A stretch of 64,000 nt of DNA from Schaalia odontolytica (GCF_009730335.1 NZ_CP046315.1:992001-1056000), one strand, 5' to 3'; numbered from the stretch's first letter, positions 34,701-42,885 are shown. Numbers and translations are program-made. Notes: generated by a model not told the origin, from the sequence alone.

Positions 34701-35175
34701 TTGTCACCTCCTTCCTTCCACGTAGGTAGGGTAGGAGGGGGCATGCACATCTGCGTCCAGTCCATCTATAAATGACGAACGGCTGGTGCTCGATTCCGTG
34801 TATCTTCTTTAACTTCGCACGTAATTCTCTTCCGCGTCTTTTGAAGTGATGTCTTTAGACGTTGATATTCCGCAGAAAAACTTCGGGAAGCAGGAGATTG
34901 GCTGGTGATTTACATGCAGGACTCGTTGTTTGTGGTCAGCGCGTTCCTCAACAGAGCCTCCGAATAGTCGTGTTTCCCCTCACGCATACGTGAGGGGAAA
35001 CACGAGGGCGTGACTTCAGCTTGTCGTCCACGAGTGGACTATTACGAGGCCCTGTTTTGTCAGGTTTCGCGGTCATCGTCTGCAGGTGAACTGCTTCGTA
35101 CCCGTTTCAGACCTTGCCCTGGTGGTCGTTTTAGTGTCCACAGTGGCACCAGAGCAATGGGGCACCGTTAGGCAA
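34701..35175. other. Gene-free, AT-richer region with a perfect palindrome
   Basis: No credible gene is seen in these 475 bases. The composition is clearly less GC-rich than the flanking core genes, which suggests recent acquisition. The only strong structure is the palindrome at 34968-35005. A short frame ending RASE near 34963 has no start signal. Confidence 0.55.
34968..35005. repeat. Perfect 17-bp inverted repeat with CATA loop
   Basis: The arms at 34968-34984 and 34989-35005 are fully complementary, with TTTCCCCTCACG in the left arm. It may end the Panacea transcript, but it lies 170 bases beyond that stop codon. No second copy was found in the window. Confidence 0.8.
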
Positions 35176-35625
35176 TCAAGCGAAAACGGGATGTTCCTGG
35201 TAGTAGCTGCGCATTGCTTCCTGCGTGATAACCGCATTCGAGGGAACGGATGGCGCCAGTCCCTCGCGTGCATCCAGCCAGGGCGATTCAAGGTGCGTCC
35301 GTTCACTCAGCTCGGCACCTGTCATGTCGCCCAGTGCAGAACACACGCTATCGATGAGAGCGCGTTCAGCATCGGTGAGAGCAGACGAGCCGCCGGACAC
35401 CAGTTCGCCCGGACGAATTAGGAACATGCCGCGATGCAGTGCATAGAGCTCGGGGGCAACGGGTCCACCGCGCCACGCCTCAAAGTCCTCAGGGAAGAGG
35501 GAGGACCCGTACTGAGCGAGGTGCTGAGCTTGAGAATAGAAGGCAAGCTTCTGGAGCTTCATAGTCGTCACCGTGCCGGTACGCTCCAGGATGTAGGTTG
35601 CGACATCAACGATTGACTGTGCCAT
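35176..35625 (-). CDS. Panacea-domain (SocA/GepA-like) protein, probable antitoxin
   Basis: The start at 35625 has AAGGGG spaced six bases upstream and gives 149 residues; a longer frame reaching 35802 would run through the neighbouring gene and lacks similarity. The chain begins MAQSIVDVATYILER and contains MKLQKLAFYSQAQHLAQYG, then FEAWRGGPVAPELYALHRG, the core of the Panacea domain (formerly DUF4065). The domain serves as an antitoxin for many unrelated toxins and occurs in the SocA adaptor. Divergent from it, 44 bases away, is a RelA/SpoT-domain gene, the known partner type toxSAS. The two promoters appear to overlap. Confidence 0.88.
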   Translation of the reverse strand: MAQSIVDVATYILERTGTVTTMKLQKLAFYSQAQHLAQYGSSLFPEDFEAWRGGPVAPELYALHRGMFLIRPGELVSGGSSALTDAERALIDSVCSALGDMTGAELSERTHLESPWLDAREGLAPSVPSNAVITQEAMRSYYQEHPVFA

Positions 35626-35657
35626 GTCGATCCCCTTCTGCTGAGCTTCCAAGACAC

Positions 35658-35663
35658 TATACT
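35658..35663 (+). promoter_or_regulatory. -10 element TATACT of the RelA/SpoT-domain gene
   Basis: TATACT lies seven bases before the GTG at 35670, so the message may be leaderless. Read on the minus strand the same bases give AGTATAGT, a -10 candidate for the Panacea gene. The site ACTATACT is nearly symmetric and could be shared by both promoters. No strong -35 is seen. Confidence 0.45.
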
Positions 35664-35669
35664 CTTGTC

Positions 35670-36728
35670 GTGTCCAAAAGTCAGCAGCATGTGAGTCGGG
35701 AAGCAGCATCAAAGGCCGGAAGCCGGCTGAAAGCAAGTGGTGGTCGCGACCCAGAGGCGCTTGCAATTGCCCAAGCTTGGCGGGTGCAGCACCTGGAACC
35801 AACGGTTTTCTGCTTCGAAGCGTTAACTCGGTGTGCCGAACACTTTCAGGGAGCGGTTGTCTCGTACCGTCTGAAGCGCATGCGTTCGATCGTGAGGAAG
35901 TTACAGCGCGATAACAATCGTTTCAAACTTGGCGCGCTTGACGATATCGGGGGCTGTCGGCTCATTGTGGGTAGCGTGCGCGAAGTCTACGAAGCAGCTC
36001 GAATCCTTGATGATCTTCTTGAACATAGGAAGATCAAAGACTACATAGCGGCACCGCAACGCAGCGGTTACCGAAGCTACCATGCGATCTACAAGGTGCC
36101 CGTTGGCGGAATTACGTACCGCATTGAGGTGCAGATACGTACTCGTCTCCAGCACCTTTGGGCAACAGGGGTGGAAGCAGTTGGTGAAGTGTACGGCCTC
36201 GAATACAAGAGCCCCGATGTGCGTGCTTCGCTAGAAGGAGATGAGCGGAAAAGAGACCGATTCCTCATGCTCAGTTCCCATCTGTTTGCGAGTGAAGAGG
36301 GACGGCCTGGCGTACCAGATGTGCCAGATGACCTGGCTGCAGTGAGACGCGAAATTAGCACGATCTGTGAGACAACCCATCTGCTCGAAGATCTACGTGC
36401 AGCCCGCAGCGGCATCCTCGTACAGGCAGATTCAGATGAAAGAGATGAGTATTTTCTTCTCTGCCTCAGTCGAGAAATCCAGTTCTTTGACGTTGTCGGG
36501 TTCCCAGAATTTCAGGCTGCGAATGATGAGTATCAACGCCTTGAGAAGGAGGCGCTCCGGATAGAAGACGGCAATGATGTTGTCATCGCTGAACCAGAGT
36601 TCGACAATGTTGTCCTTGTGAAGGCGGAGAGTGCAGATTCCATCAAGAGCTCGTATCTGAACTACAGCCTCGGTGTCGATGGCTTCATCAGTCGGGTTGA
36701 ACAGGCTTCAGGTTTGTCGCTTAGCTGA
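35670..36728 (+). CDS. RelA/SpoT-domain protein, probable toxSAS-type toxin
   Basis: From GTG 35670 the protein has 352 residues; in-frame starts upstream to 35598 overlap the Panacea gene. The nucleotidyltransferase core shows SYRLKRMRSIVRKL, LDDIGGCRLIV (D92), SGYRSYHAIY with the base-stacking tyrosine, and IEVQIRTRLQHLWATGVE (E153). There is no HD hydrolase domain, so it is a synthetase-only protein. A C-terminal part of about 150 residues (from DERDEYFLLCLSREIQFFD) is not recognised. toxSAS enzymes either make toxic alarmones or pyrophosphorylate tRNA. A CapRel-like phage sensor is an alternative given the length. Confidence 0.85.
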   Translation: MSKSQQHVSREAASKAGSRLKASGGRDPEALAIAQAWRVQHLEPTVFCFEALTRCAEHFQGAVVSYRLKRMRSIVRKLQRDNNRFKLGALDDIGGCRLIVGSVREVYEAARILDDLLEHRKIKDYIAAPQRSGYRSYHAIYKVPVGGITYRIEVQIRTRLQHLWATGVEAVGEVYGLEYKSPDVRASLEGDERKRDRFLMLSSHLFASEEGRPGVPDVPDDLAAVRREISTICETTHLLEDLRAARSGILVQADSDERDEYFLLCLSREIQFFDVVGFPEFQAANDEYQRLEKEALRIEDGNDVVIAEPEFDNVVLVKAESADSIKSSYLNYSLGVDGFISRVEQASGLSLS

Positions 36729-36762
36729 CACCGCCGGTTGAGCCTGGACGCAGATGACGGTG

Positions 36763-36791
36763 GGTGACGTTAGCATCGGATCAACGTCACC
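36763..36791 (+). terminator. 9-bp hairpin after the RelA/SpoT-domain gene
   Basis: GGTGACGTT at 36763-36771 pairs perfectly with 36783-36791. A second perfect hairpin, CGGGAGG with CCTCCCG, follows at 36795-36812. Together they lie between the toxin-like gene and hsdR. Confidence 0.65.
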
Positions 36792-36818
36792 AGACGGGAG
36801 GGAAGCCTCCCGCGTGCC

Positions 36819-36832
36819 AGCCCCGGCCTCGT
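36819..36832 (+). repeat. Single left arm of the GAGGCCGGGG element
   Basis: AGCCCCGGCCTCGT stands 29 bases before the hsdR start, with no right arm. It follows two unrelated hairpins. Confidence 0.6.
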
Positions 36833-36861
36833 GAAAGAGACCCGTAGAGAAAGGAACGCGA

Positions 36862-39800
36862 GTGTCCACCGACGCACCTCGCCCCCGCATCGAACCCGTC
36901 GTCGTCTCCGACGAATTCACGGTCGTTGGGCTCTATCACCCGACCCGTGACCAGGAGCAGGACTACCAGAGCGAAGCCGCCCTGGAGGACGACCTCATCA
37001 AGCAGCTGTGCGCCCAAGCCTACGAATATGTGGATATCCACGACCGCGATGGCCTGGAAGCGAACCTGCGCGTCCAGCTCGAGGCCCTCAATAACTACCG
37101 TTTCAGCGACCGGGAATGGAAAGACTTCTACCGGCATTCGATCGTCGACGTCCGCTCCTCCGATGGGAACCCCGTCGTCGCCAAAGCCCGCCGCATCCAG
37201 GAGGACCACGTGCAGGTCCTCACCCGCGACGACGGCACCACCAAGAACATCAGCCTTATCGACACGACCAACATTCACCGCAACAAGGTGCAGGTGATCC
37301 GCCAGTACGCCATCGACACGGGCGCGCGCTCCAACCGCTACGACGTCACCATCCTCGTCAACGGCCTGCCCCTCGTCCACATCGAACTTAAGCGACGTGG
37401 CGAAGAACTGCGCCAAGCCTTCAACCAGATCGACCGCTACCAGCGCGACTCCTTCCACGCCGGCGCCGGCGACGGACTCTTCGGCTACGTGCAGATCTTC
37501 GTCATCTCCAACGGTGCCCACACCAAGTACTACTCCAACACCGTGCGCCTCCAGCACATCACCGAAAACCAGGGCACGCGCCGGCAGGTGGCCGCCGCCA
37601 ACGCGCGATCCTACGAATTCACCATGTGGTGGACCGACGCCGCCAACAATCAGATTCCGGACCTCACCGACTTCGCCGCCACATTCCTGGCCAAGCGCAC
37701 CATCCTCTCCATCCTTACGCGCTACTGCGTGCTCAACACCCGCGGTGAACTCCTCGTGATGCGCCCCTACCAGATCGCGGCAACCGAAGCGATCCTCCAG
37801 CGCATTAAGACCTCCAGCATGAACAAGCAGACGGGCACCGTCGCCGCCGGCGGATACGTCTGGCACACGACCGGCTCCGGAAAGACCCTCACCTCCTTCA
37901 AGACCGCCAAGCTCGCTGCAGGCATGGAGGGGGTCGACAAGGTTCTCTTCGTCGTCGATCGCAAGGACCTCGACCATCAGACCATCCGCGAATATAACGC
38001 CTTCGCCGAGGGGACCGTCTCCGCCAACCAGTCCACGCGCCAGCTCGCCCAGCAAATCAACGATCCGTCCACGCCGATCATCGTCACCACCATCCAAAAG
38101 CTCGCGACCTTCGTCAAGAGCCACCGCGGGCACGCCATCTACTCCGGGCACGTCGTCCTCGTCTTCGACGAATGTCACCGCAGCCAGTTCGGCGACATGC
38201 ACACCGACATCACGCGAGCCTTCCGTAACTACCACCTCTTCGGCTTCACCGGAACGCCCATCTTTGCGGACAATGCTTCCAGCTCCGGCAAAGCAAACCT
38301 ACGGACGACCGAGCAGGCCTTCGGGGACCAGCTGCACTCCTACACGATCGTCGACGCCATCCGGGACAAGACCGTCTTGCCGTTCCGCGTCGACTACCTC
38401 AACTCGTTCCGCGTGCGAGACGGCATCGACAACCACGACGTCGAAGGCATCGATACCGACAGCGCCTACATGAACCCGCAGCGCATCTCGGCCGTGGTCT
38501 CCTACATCCTCGAACACTTCGACCAAAAGACGAAGCGGCACGCCTCCTTCCAGTACAAGGAACGGCGCGTCAACGGCTTCAACTCCCTGTTCGCCACCTC
38601 CTCCATCAAGGCTGCCCGTGCCTACTACCAGGAGTTCAAGCGCCAGCAGGCTGACCTGCCGGAGGCGCGCAGGCTCAGCGTCGGAATCATCTACTCATAC
38701 GCGCCCAACGCCGAGGCACCGGGCACCGGTCTGCTCTCCGAAGAATCCATGGACCCCTCGGCCCTCTCCCAGGACGACCGTGCCTTCCTCGACGAGGCGA
38801 TTGCCGACTACAACCAGCAGTTCGGTGCCAGCTTCGGCACCGATGCCTCGGGATTCGAGGGATACTACACGAGCCTCTCAACGGCTCTTGCCGAAAGACG
38901 TATCGACCTGGTGATCGTCGTCGACATGTTCCTCACCGGCTTCGACTCCAAGTCCCTCAACACCCTGTGGGTCGACAAGAACCTGCGCGCCCACGGCCTC
39001 ATCCAGGCCTTCTCGCGCACCAACCGAATCCTCAACTCCGTCAAGACATTCGGAAACATCGTCTGCTTCCGCAACCTCGAAGAGGCCACGAACGACGCGA
39101 TCGCCCTCTTCGGCAACAAAGAGGCGCGCGGTCAGGTACTCCTGCGCCCATACGGCGAGTACCTGTCCACCTACCTCGAGACCATCGAGCAGCTTCGCAT
39201 CGGCTTCCCCCTGCCCATCGGATCGATCGCATCCGAAAAGGAACAGAAGCGCTTCATCGACCTCATGGGGCAGGTCCTGCGCCTGCGCAACATCCTCACG
39301 TCCTTCGACGACTTCGAGGGCGATGACACGATCGCCTCGCGCGAGCTCGAAGACTACAGGAGCGTCTACCTGGACCTCTATCACGAGGCGCGCGAGCGCT
39401 CGAAGGTGGAGAAGGAACCGATCGCGGATGAGCTCGTCTTCGAAATGGAGCTCGTCAAGCAGGTCGACATCAACGTCGACTACATCCTCATGCTCGTCGA
39501 GCATCATCGGGGCGAGCGTGGCGACGGCGACGACCGCGAAATCCCCGTCGAAATCACGCGCGCCCTCGCCGCTTCACCCGCCCTGCGCGGCAAACGTGAC
39601 CTCATCGAAGAGTTCTACCGCCGAGTGTCCCTCAATGGGGATGTTCCCACAGAGTTCGAGTCCTTCATCGCTGCCAAGCGCGACAGCGAACTCGACGCAA
39701 TCATTGAGGCCGAACGCCTCGGCGAGGGTGCGCGGGACTTCGCGTACGACTCCCTGCGCGAGGGCTACGTCCCCGACGAAGGGACCGGCCTGTCCTCGAT

Positions 39801-39915
39801 CCTCCCGCCGGCCCGCCGCTTCGGTGGCGGTGGCAGCCGCGAAGCCATCCGCTCGCGCGTCCTTGACGCCCTGCGGACCTGGGTCGAACGATTCTCTGGA
39901 CTCGGAGGACTGTGA
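36862..39915 (+). CDS. hsdR: Type I restriction endonuclease subunit HsdR
   Basis: The 1017-residue protein is the cleaving and translocating subunit. The nuclease core is D161 with ELK at E175-K177 (YDVTILVNGLPLVHIELK). The SF2 motor follows: Walker A HTTGSGKT near residue 336, DECHRSQFG near 436 and GFTGTPIF as motif III. IQAFSRTNRI is motif VI. A helical C-terminal region binds HsdM/HsdS. GTG 36862 follows GAAAGGAA. hsdR is 2.4 kb away from hsdMS, separated by the DUF2188 and toxin-antitoxin-like genes. All key residues are intact, so restriction should be functional. Confidence 0.96.
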   Translation: MSTDAPRPRIEPVVVSDEFTVVGLYHPTRDQEQDYQSEAALEDDLIKQLCAQAYEYVDIHDRDGLEANLRVQLEALNNYRFSDREWKDFYRHSIVDVRSSDGNPVVAKARRIQEDHVQVLTRDDGTTKNISLIDTTNIHRNKVQVIRQYAIDTGARSNRYDVTILVNGLPLVHIELKRRGEELRQAFNQIDRYQRDSFHAGAGDGLFGYVQIFVISNGAHTKYYSNTVRLQHITENQGTRRQVAAANARSYEFTMWWTDAANNQIPDLTDFAATFLAKRTILSILTRYCVLNTRGELLVMRPYQIAATEAILQRIKTSSMNKQTGTVAAGGYVWHTTGSGKTLTSFKTAKLAAGMEGVDKVLFVVDRKDLDHQTIREYNAFAEGTVSANQSTRQLAQQINDPSTPIIVTTIQKLATFVKSHRGHAIYSGHVVLVFDECHRSQFGDMHTDITRAFRNYHLFGFTGTPIFADNASSSGKANLRTTEQAFGDQLHSYTIVDAIRDKTVLPFRVDYLNSFRVRDGIDNHDVEGIDTDSAYMNPQRISAVVSYILEHFDQKTKRHASFQYKERRVNGFNSLFATSSIKAARAYYQEFKRQQADLPEARRLSVGIIYSYAPNAEAPGTGLLSEESMDPSALSQDDRAFLDEAIADYNQQFGASFGTDASGFEGYYTSLSTALAERRIDLVIVVDMFLTGFDSKSLNTLWVDKNLRAHGLIQAFSRTNRILNSVKTFGNIVCFRNLEEATNDAIALFGNKEARGQVLLRPYGEYLSTYLETIEQLRIGFPLPIGSIASEKEQKRFIDLMGQVLRLRNILTSFDDFEGDDTIASRELEDYRSVYLDLYHEARERSKVEKEPIADELVFEMELVKQVDINVDYILMLVEHHRGERGDGDDREIPVEITRALAASPALRGKRDLIEEFYRRVSLNGDVPTEFESFIAAKRDSELDAIIEAERLGEGARDFAYDSLREGYVPDEGTGLSSILPPARRFGGGGSREAIRSRVLDALRTWVERFSGLGGL

Positions 39916-39920
39916 TGAAA

Positions 39921-39954
39921 CGGCCCCGGCCTCGTGACGACGAGGTCGGGACCG
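39921..39954 (+). terminator. 15-bp hairpin of the GAGGCCGGGG family
   Basis: The arms at 39921-39935 and 39940-39954 pair with two G-T wobbles around GACG. It begins six bases after the hsdR stop. Confidence 0.8.
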
Positions 39955-40064
39955 CTACGCCAGTTGCCTTTCACTATTGGGTGCTGGCATTGAAAGGGAC
40001 TCGTTCAAGTTCTGCTGCTTGACGAGTTCGATCCTCTACACGAATTATGACGATAAGGATCCAT

Positions 40065-41339
40065 ATGTTTACGCCTATTCACCGAGCACTGGGTCTTGAA
40101 CCGGGGAATATTTCCATCATCCTGTTCAAACAAGCGGTCGAGCACAGCGTTGAAGAAACTAGTGACCTCGACTGGAAGCGGGTTGCTTATGATTCGCGAA
40201 AGCCGCGATGGGACGAAGAAGCCGCAAAAGACATCGCTGCCATGGCGAATAGCGGCGGCGGGTGGATTGTGTTTGGGGTTGAAGAAGACGGCGACAAGAA
40301 CACCGCCTCTAAGATCGTCCCAATATCTTGGTCTGCCACCGACCAGCAGAGGATCCTGAGGGCGGCGTATGCGAAGATCGGACCTCCGGTAGTTGGACTC
40401 GAGTTCCATGAGGTGCCGTGTGGCAATGAAGGCGGCGGGAGTGTCGTCATGATGCGGGTTCCGGACTCTGCTGATGCTCCTCACTTTGCGAAAAAAGGCG
40501 ACGATGCCTTTGTGGCGCCACGTCGTAATGGTCCCCACACCGTGTACATGAGTGATCGTGAGATCGAACGGGGTTTTCGCGAACGTTTCCAACACGCAGA
40601 TGATCAGGAACGTCTCCTTCAAGATCGTTACGAGCGTGCCTGTGAGGCGCTACGCCCGGAAGACGGGGTATTTCTTGCCTTAGCTGCTGTTCCCCACGAG
40701 GCAGTTACTGGACGCGTGCCGACTACTGTAGATCTGATACATCAATACGCGAACGCGCCGATTGCTCCGGAACTCGTAAGTGGAACCAGAGTAGATAACT
40801 GGTGGAGTGGTGGGGAAGTAAAAAAGGGACTCCGTCAGTGGATCATCCGGGGATACCAAAGTTCTCGAGGGTACTTTCGTAAGTTCTTGCACGATGATGC
40901 AACGGTTGTCGGAGCATATCAACTGGGACTCCTGGTTACTGACCCGCGGTGGAGTGACCGTTACCCGGTGGGAATGACTAACCACTGTAGAGGCAATGAA
41001 GTCGAAACTGCAGTTACGGACTTCATTACTCTGTTGCGTAGCCATGCGAAAGAACGGCAGGCACACGGCGGTTTTAGGATCAGAGCGGGTCTTGTCGGTA
41101 TTCAGAAAAAGCCGATCTACATTCACGGGATGAGCTTAGGTAATAGTCTGCTCGGCACTGAATACATGGAGCCCATTGTGAGGTTCCAGCCGATCACGAT
41201 GGAACTCGATCCGCTCTTGACTATCGACGAGGTGCTGCCGATCATCAACGATTTGGCTTTGGATTTGATTAACCAAGGGGGTGTCCAGTATCTGCAGGTC
41301 ATGGCGGAACCGAATGACCAGCAGTCTGAACCTGAGTGA
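40065..41339 (+). CDS. AlbA_2/Schlafen-like putative DNA-binding protein
   Basis: ATG 40065 has AAGGA at good spacing; 40047 is an alternative. The protein has 424 residues. The N-terminal 150 residues match the AlbA_2 (divergent AAA-4, Schlafen-core-like) domain: LDWKRVAYDSRKPRWDEEAAKDIAAMANSGGGWIVFGVEED, then VVMMRVPDSADAPHFAKKGDDAFVAPRRNGPHTVYMSDREI. The remaining part is alpha/beta and not recognised. Such proteins are frequent in defence islands. It follows hsdR on the same strand after a hairpin and is less GC-rich than core genes. Its action on nucleic acid is inferred only from the domain. Confidence 0.82.
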   Translation: MFTPIHRALGLEPGNISIILFKQAVEHSVEETSDLDWKRVAYDSRKPRWDEEAAKDIAAMANSGGGWIVFGVEEDGDKNTASKIVPISWSATDQQRILRAAYAKIGPPVVGLEFHEVPCGNEGGGSVVMMRVPDSADAPHFAKKGDDAFVAPRRNGPHTVYMSDREIERGFRERFQHADDQERLLQDRYERACEALRPEDGVFLALAAVPHEAVTGRVPTTVDLIHQYANAPIAPELVSGTRVDNWWSGGEVKKGLRQWIIRGYQSSRGYFRKFLHDDATVVGAYQLGLLVTDPRWSDRYPVGMTNHCRGNEVETAVTDFITLLRSHAKERQAHGGFRIRAGLVGIQKKPIYIHGMSLGNSLLGTEYMEPIVRFQPITMELDPLLTIDEVLPIINDLALDLINQGGVQYLQVMAEPNDQQSEPE

Positions 41340-41346
41340 TTGACCC

Positions 41347-41360
41347 AGCCCCGGCCTCGT
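41347..41360 (+). repeat. Single left arm of the GAGGCCGGGG element
   Basis: AGCCCCGGCCTCGT starts eight bases after the AlbA_2 gene stop, with no paired right arm. Confidence 0.6.
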
Positions 41361-41409
41361 GATGGGAGGGATAGCGGACGGGTTTTGTGTTCCGTCCGAT
41401 GGTCGGGAG

Positions 41410-41656
41410 TGTCGAAGCAGCTCCCGAAGACGGAATAACGGTCGTCGGCGTCGGATTCTATGCTCGAGGTCGTGTTCGTTGGGGCGTCTGTTTCTTTGGA
41501 ATCGCTGGGGTTCTCACTAGCAGCACGTTCAACGGGACTGGTAAGAGTACGGGGCGTGACAGTGTCTCGCGAGCCCATCGCGTCGATGATCTCGCGTAGT
41601 CCCCAGGTGAGGCCCGCAGTGAGGAAATGAATGGGAAACCATACGGACACGAGCAC
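41410..41656 (-). pseudogene. Decayed C-terminal copy of the membrane protein gene at 42204-42731
   Basis: The minus-strand frame reads WFPIHFLTAGLTWGLREI, then RDTVTP, SENPSDSKETDAPTNTT and SIESDADD. This aligns residue by residue with the C-terminal 70 residues of the intact gene (WLPYHFVAALCAWGLREF, RDTATP, TENPGDFNAADAPTATT). The similarity continues past the parental stop, which is TAG there and TAT here. The membrane-helix part is missing. It is a remnant of a duplication that now flanks the TfoX gene. Confidence 0.8.
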
Positions 41657-41791
41657 CCGATTGGAATCGTCGCTGAGGAGCCCTGACGTCAGGCGACTAC
41701 ACTGAGGGGCACGGGCTACGACAGAAGACGCCGCGCAGTGTCGCGCAGGAAGGGGAAAGCATCGTGTTTGGCGGGAAAAATGGGGGAACAG

Positions 41792-42106
41792 ATGTCGTCC
41801 AGTGAGGAGTATCGAGAGTATGTCCTCGAGCTGTTGTCCGGGTTAGAAGAAGTGTCGTATCGCAAGATGATGGGCGAATATGTTCTCTACTACCGGAGCA
41901 AGGTCGTGGGTGGCATATACGACGACCGGTTCCTGCTCAAGGTCACGCCCGCCTCCGAACGTCTTCTACCCGATGCCCCGCGCGCCATTCCCTACGAGGG
42001 AGCGAAGGAGATGCTCCTCGTCGAGGTGGAGGACCGCGAGGCGCTGCGCGACGTTGTCGACGCGATGTGGGAGGAAGTGCCCGCACCGAAGAAGAACAAG
42101 AAGTAG
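41792..42106 (+). CDS. TfoX N-terminal domain protein
   Basis: ATG 41792 has GGGGGAA six bases upstream and starts the similarity; the protein has 104 residues. It matches the TfoX N-terminal domain: EYREYVLELLSGLEEVSYRKMMGEYVLYYRSKVVGGIYDDRFLLKV, followed by the acidic helix MLLVEVEDREALRDVVDAMWEEVP and a Lys-rich tail. In gamma-proteobacteria TfoX/Sxy activates competence genes. Stand-alone N-terminal domains in actinobacteria have no known role. Conserved-fold assignment is good; function is open. Confidence 0.86.
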   Translation: MSSSEEYREYVLELLSGLEEVSYRKMMGEYVLYYRSKVVGGIYDDRFLLKVTPASERLLPDAPRAIPYEGAKEMLLVEVEDREALRDVVDAMWEEVPAPKKNKK

Positions 42107-42110
42107 GCGT

Positions 42111-42146
42111 CTGGGCCCGGCCTCGTGAAAGCGAGGTCGGGGCCAG
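42111..42146. terminator. 15-bp hairpin of the GAGGCCGGGG family
   Basis: The arms at 42111-42125 and 42132-42146 pair with one mismatch and one wobble around TGAAAG. It sits between the convergent TfoX and membrane protein genes. Confidence 0.8.
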
Positions 42147-42203
42147 TTTGTGCCTTTTGTCTAGCGGCAGGGGAGCTGTAGAAGCCGCTCCCGAGACAAC
42201 GGA

Positions 42204-42731
42204 CTATTGCTTGTCGCTGTCGCTGTCTGCTTCGGTAGACCCGGTGGTCGCTGTCGGGGCGTCTGCAGCGTTGAAATCGCCCGGGTTCTCAGTTTCAGCC
42301 GGAGCGGCGGGGCTGGTAGGGGCGCTGGGCGTAGCAGTGTCTCGTGGGCTCAACCAGTAGACGAACTCGCGGAGTCCCCATGCGCACAAGGCGGCGACGA
42401 AGTGGTAGGGCAGCCACTGGGCCACGAGCCCCCAGCTGGGGCCGCTGAATATACCTCCGATCAGCCATCCCAAGAACCACAGGACCGCCACGTCAGAGGA
42501 TACGGCCCCCACGATCGCGACAATCTTCCACGATCCGGCCTTCTCGAGGAACTTTCGGGTGATGGCTATCAACACCTGGAAGAAGGTGAAGAAGCCCAGG
42601 AAGCCAAAGAAGTAGATGAGCGCCAGGTCCATGGCGTACGAGAGCGGGAGCCCGACCAGGAACATCACGTGGAGTACCAGGTATCGGACAAAGAAGTTAA
42701 CAATCCCTCGCGGGTCACGCGTATCTGTCAT
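42204..42731 (-). CDS. Hypothetical four-helix membrane protein
   Basis: The 175-residue protein has about four hydrophobic segments (LVLHVMFLVGLPLSYAMDLA, YFFGFLGFFTFFQVLIAI, IVAIVGAVSSDVAVLWFLGWLIGGI and WLPYHFVAALCAWGLREFVYWL). A Thr/Ala/Pro/Asp-rich cytoplasmic tail of about 50 residues follows. The family is not recognised. A partial decayed copy of its 3' half lies at 41410-41656. Confidence 0.75.
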   Translation of the reverse strand: MTDTRDPRGIVNFFVRYLVLHVMFLVGLPLSYAMDLALIYFFGFLGFFTFFQVLIAITRKFLEKAGSWKIVAIVGAVSSDVAVLWFLGWLIGGIFSGPSWGLVAQWLPYHFVAALCAWGLREFVYWLSPRDTATPSAPTSPAAPAETENPGDFNAADAPTATTGSTEADSDSDKQ

Positions 42732-42812
42732 ACCCCCATCCTAACGGAGCACTCAGATGCGAAGTTCGGCCTCTCGCACTCCCTGCGTCTCGGCGGCACA
42801 GCCTCACCTGCT

Positions 42813-42851
42813 CCCGGTCCCGGCCTCGTATTGGACGAGGCCAGGGCCGGG
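42813..42851. terminator. 17-bp hairpin of the GAGGCCGGGG family
   Basis: The arms at 42813-42829 and 42835-42851 pair at 15 of 17 positions around ATTGG. It lies downstream of the minus-strand oxidoreductase gene. Confidence 0.8.
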
Positions 42852-42885
42852 TTCGTCTCCCGCCTGATGGCAGGGGAGCAGAAGC

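Noticed and set aside
34860-34965. Short plus-strand peptide ending LFVVSAFLNRASE
   Set aside because: No ribosome-binding site, no family, and a length compatible with chance in AT-richer DNA.
34968-35005. Possible CRISPR repeat, because the palindrome resembles type I-E repeats with a CCCC/GGGG stem
   Set aside because: Only one copy exists, with no spacers and no cas genes in the window.
35626-35802. Longer start for the Panacea-domain gene at 35802
   Set aside because: The added 59 residues have no similarity, would overlap the RelA/SpoT gene by more than 130 bases, and lack a ribosome-binding site.
41123-41656. A 177-codon minus-strand gene
   Set aside because: Only its first 80 codons resemble anything, namely the tail of the gene at 42204; the rest is antisense to the AlbA_2 gene. 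It is called a remnant instead.
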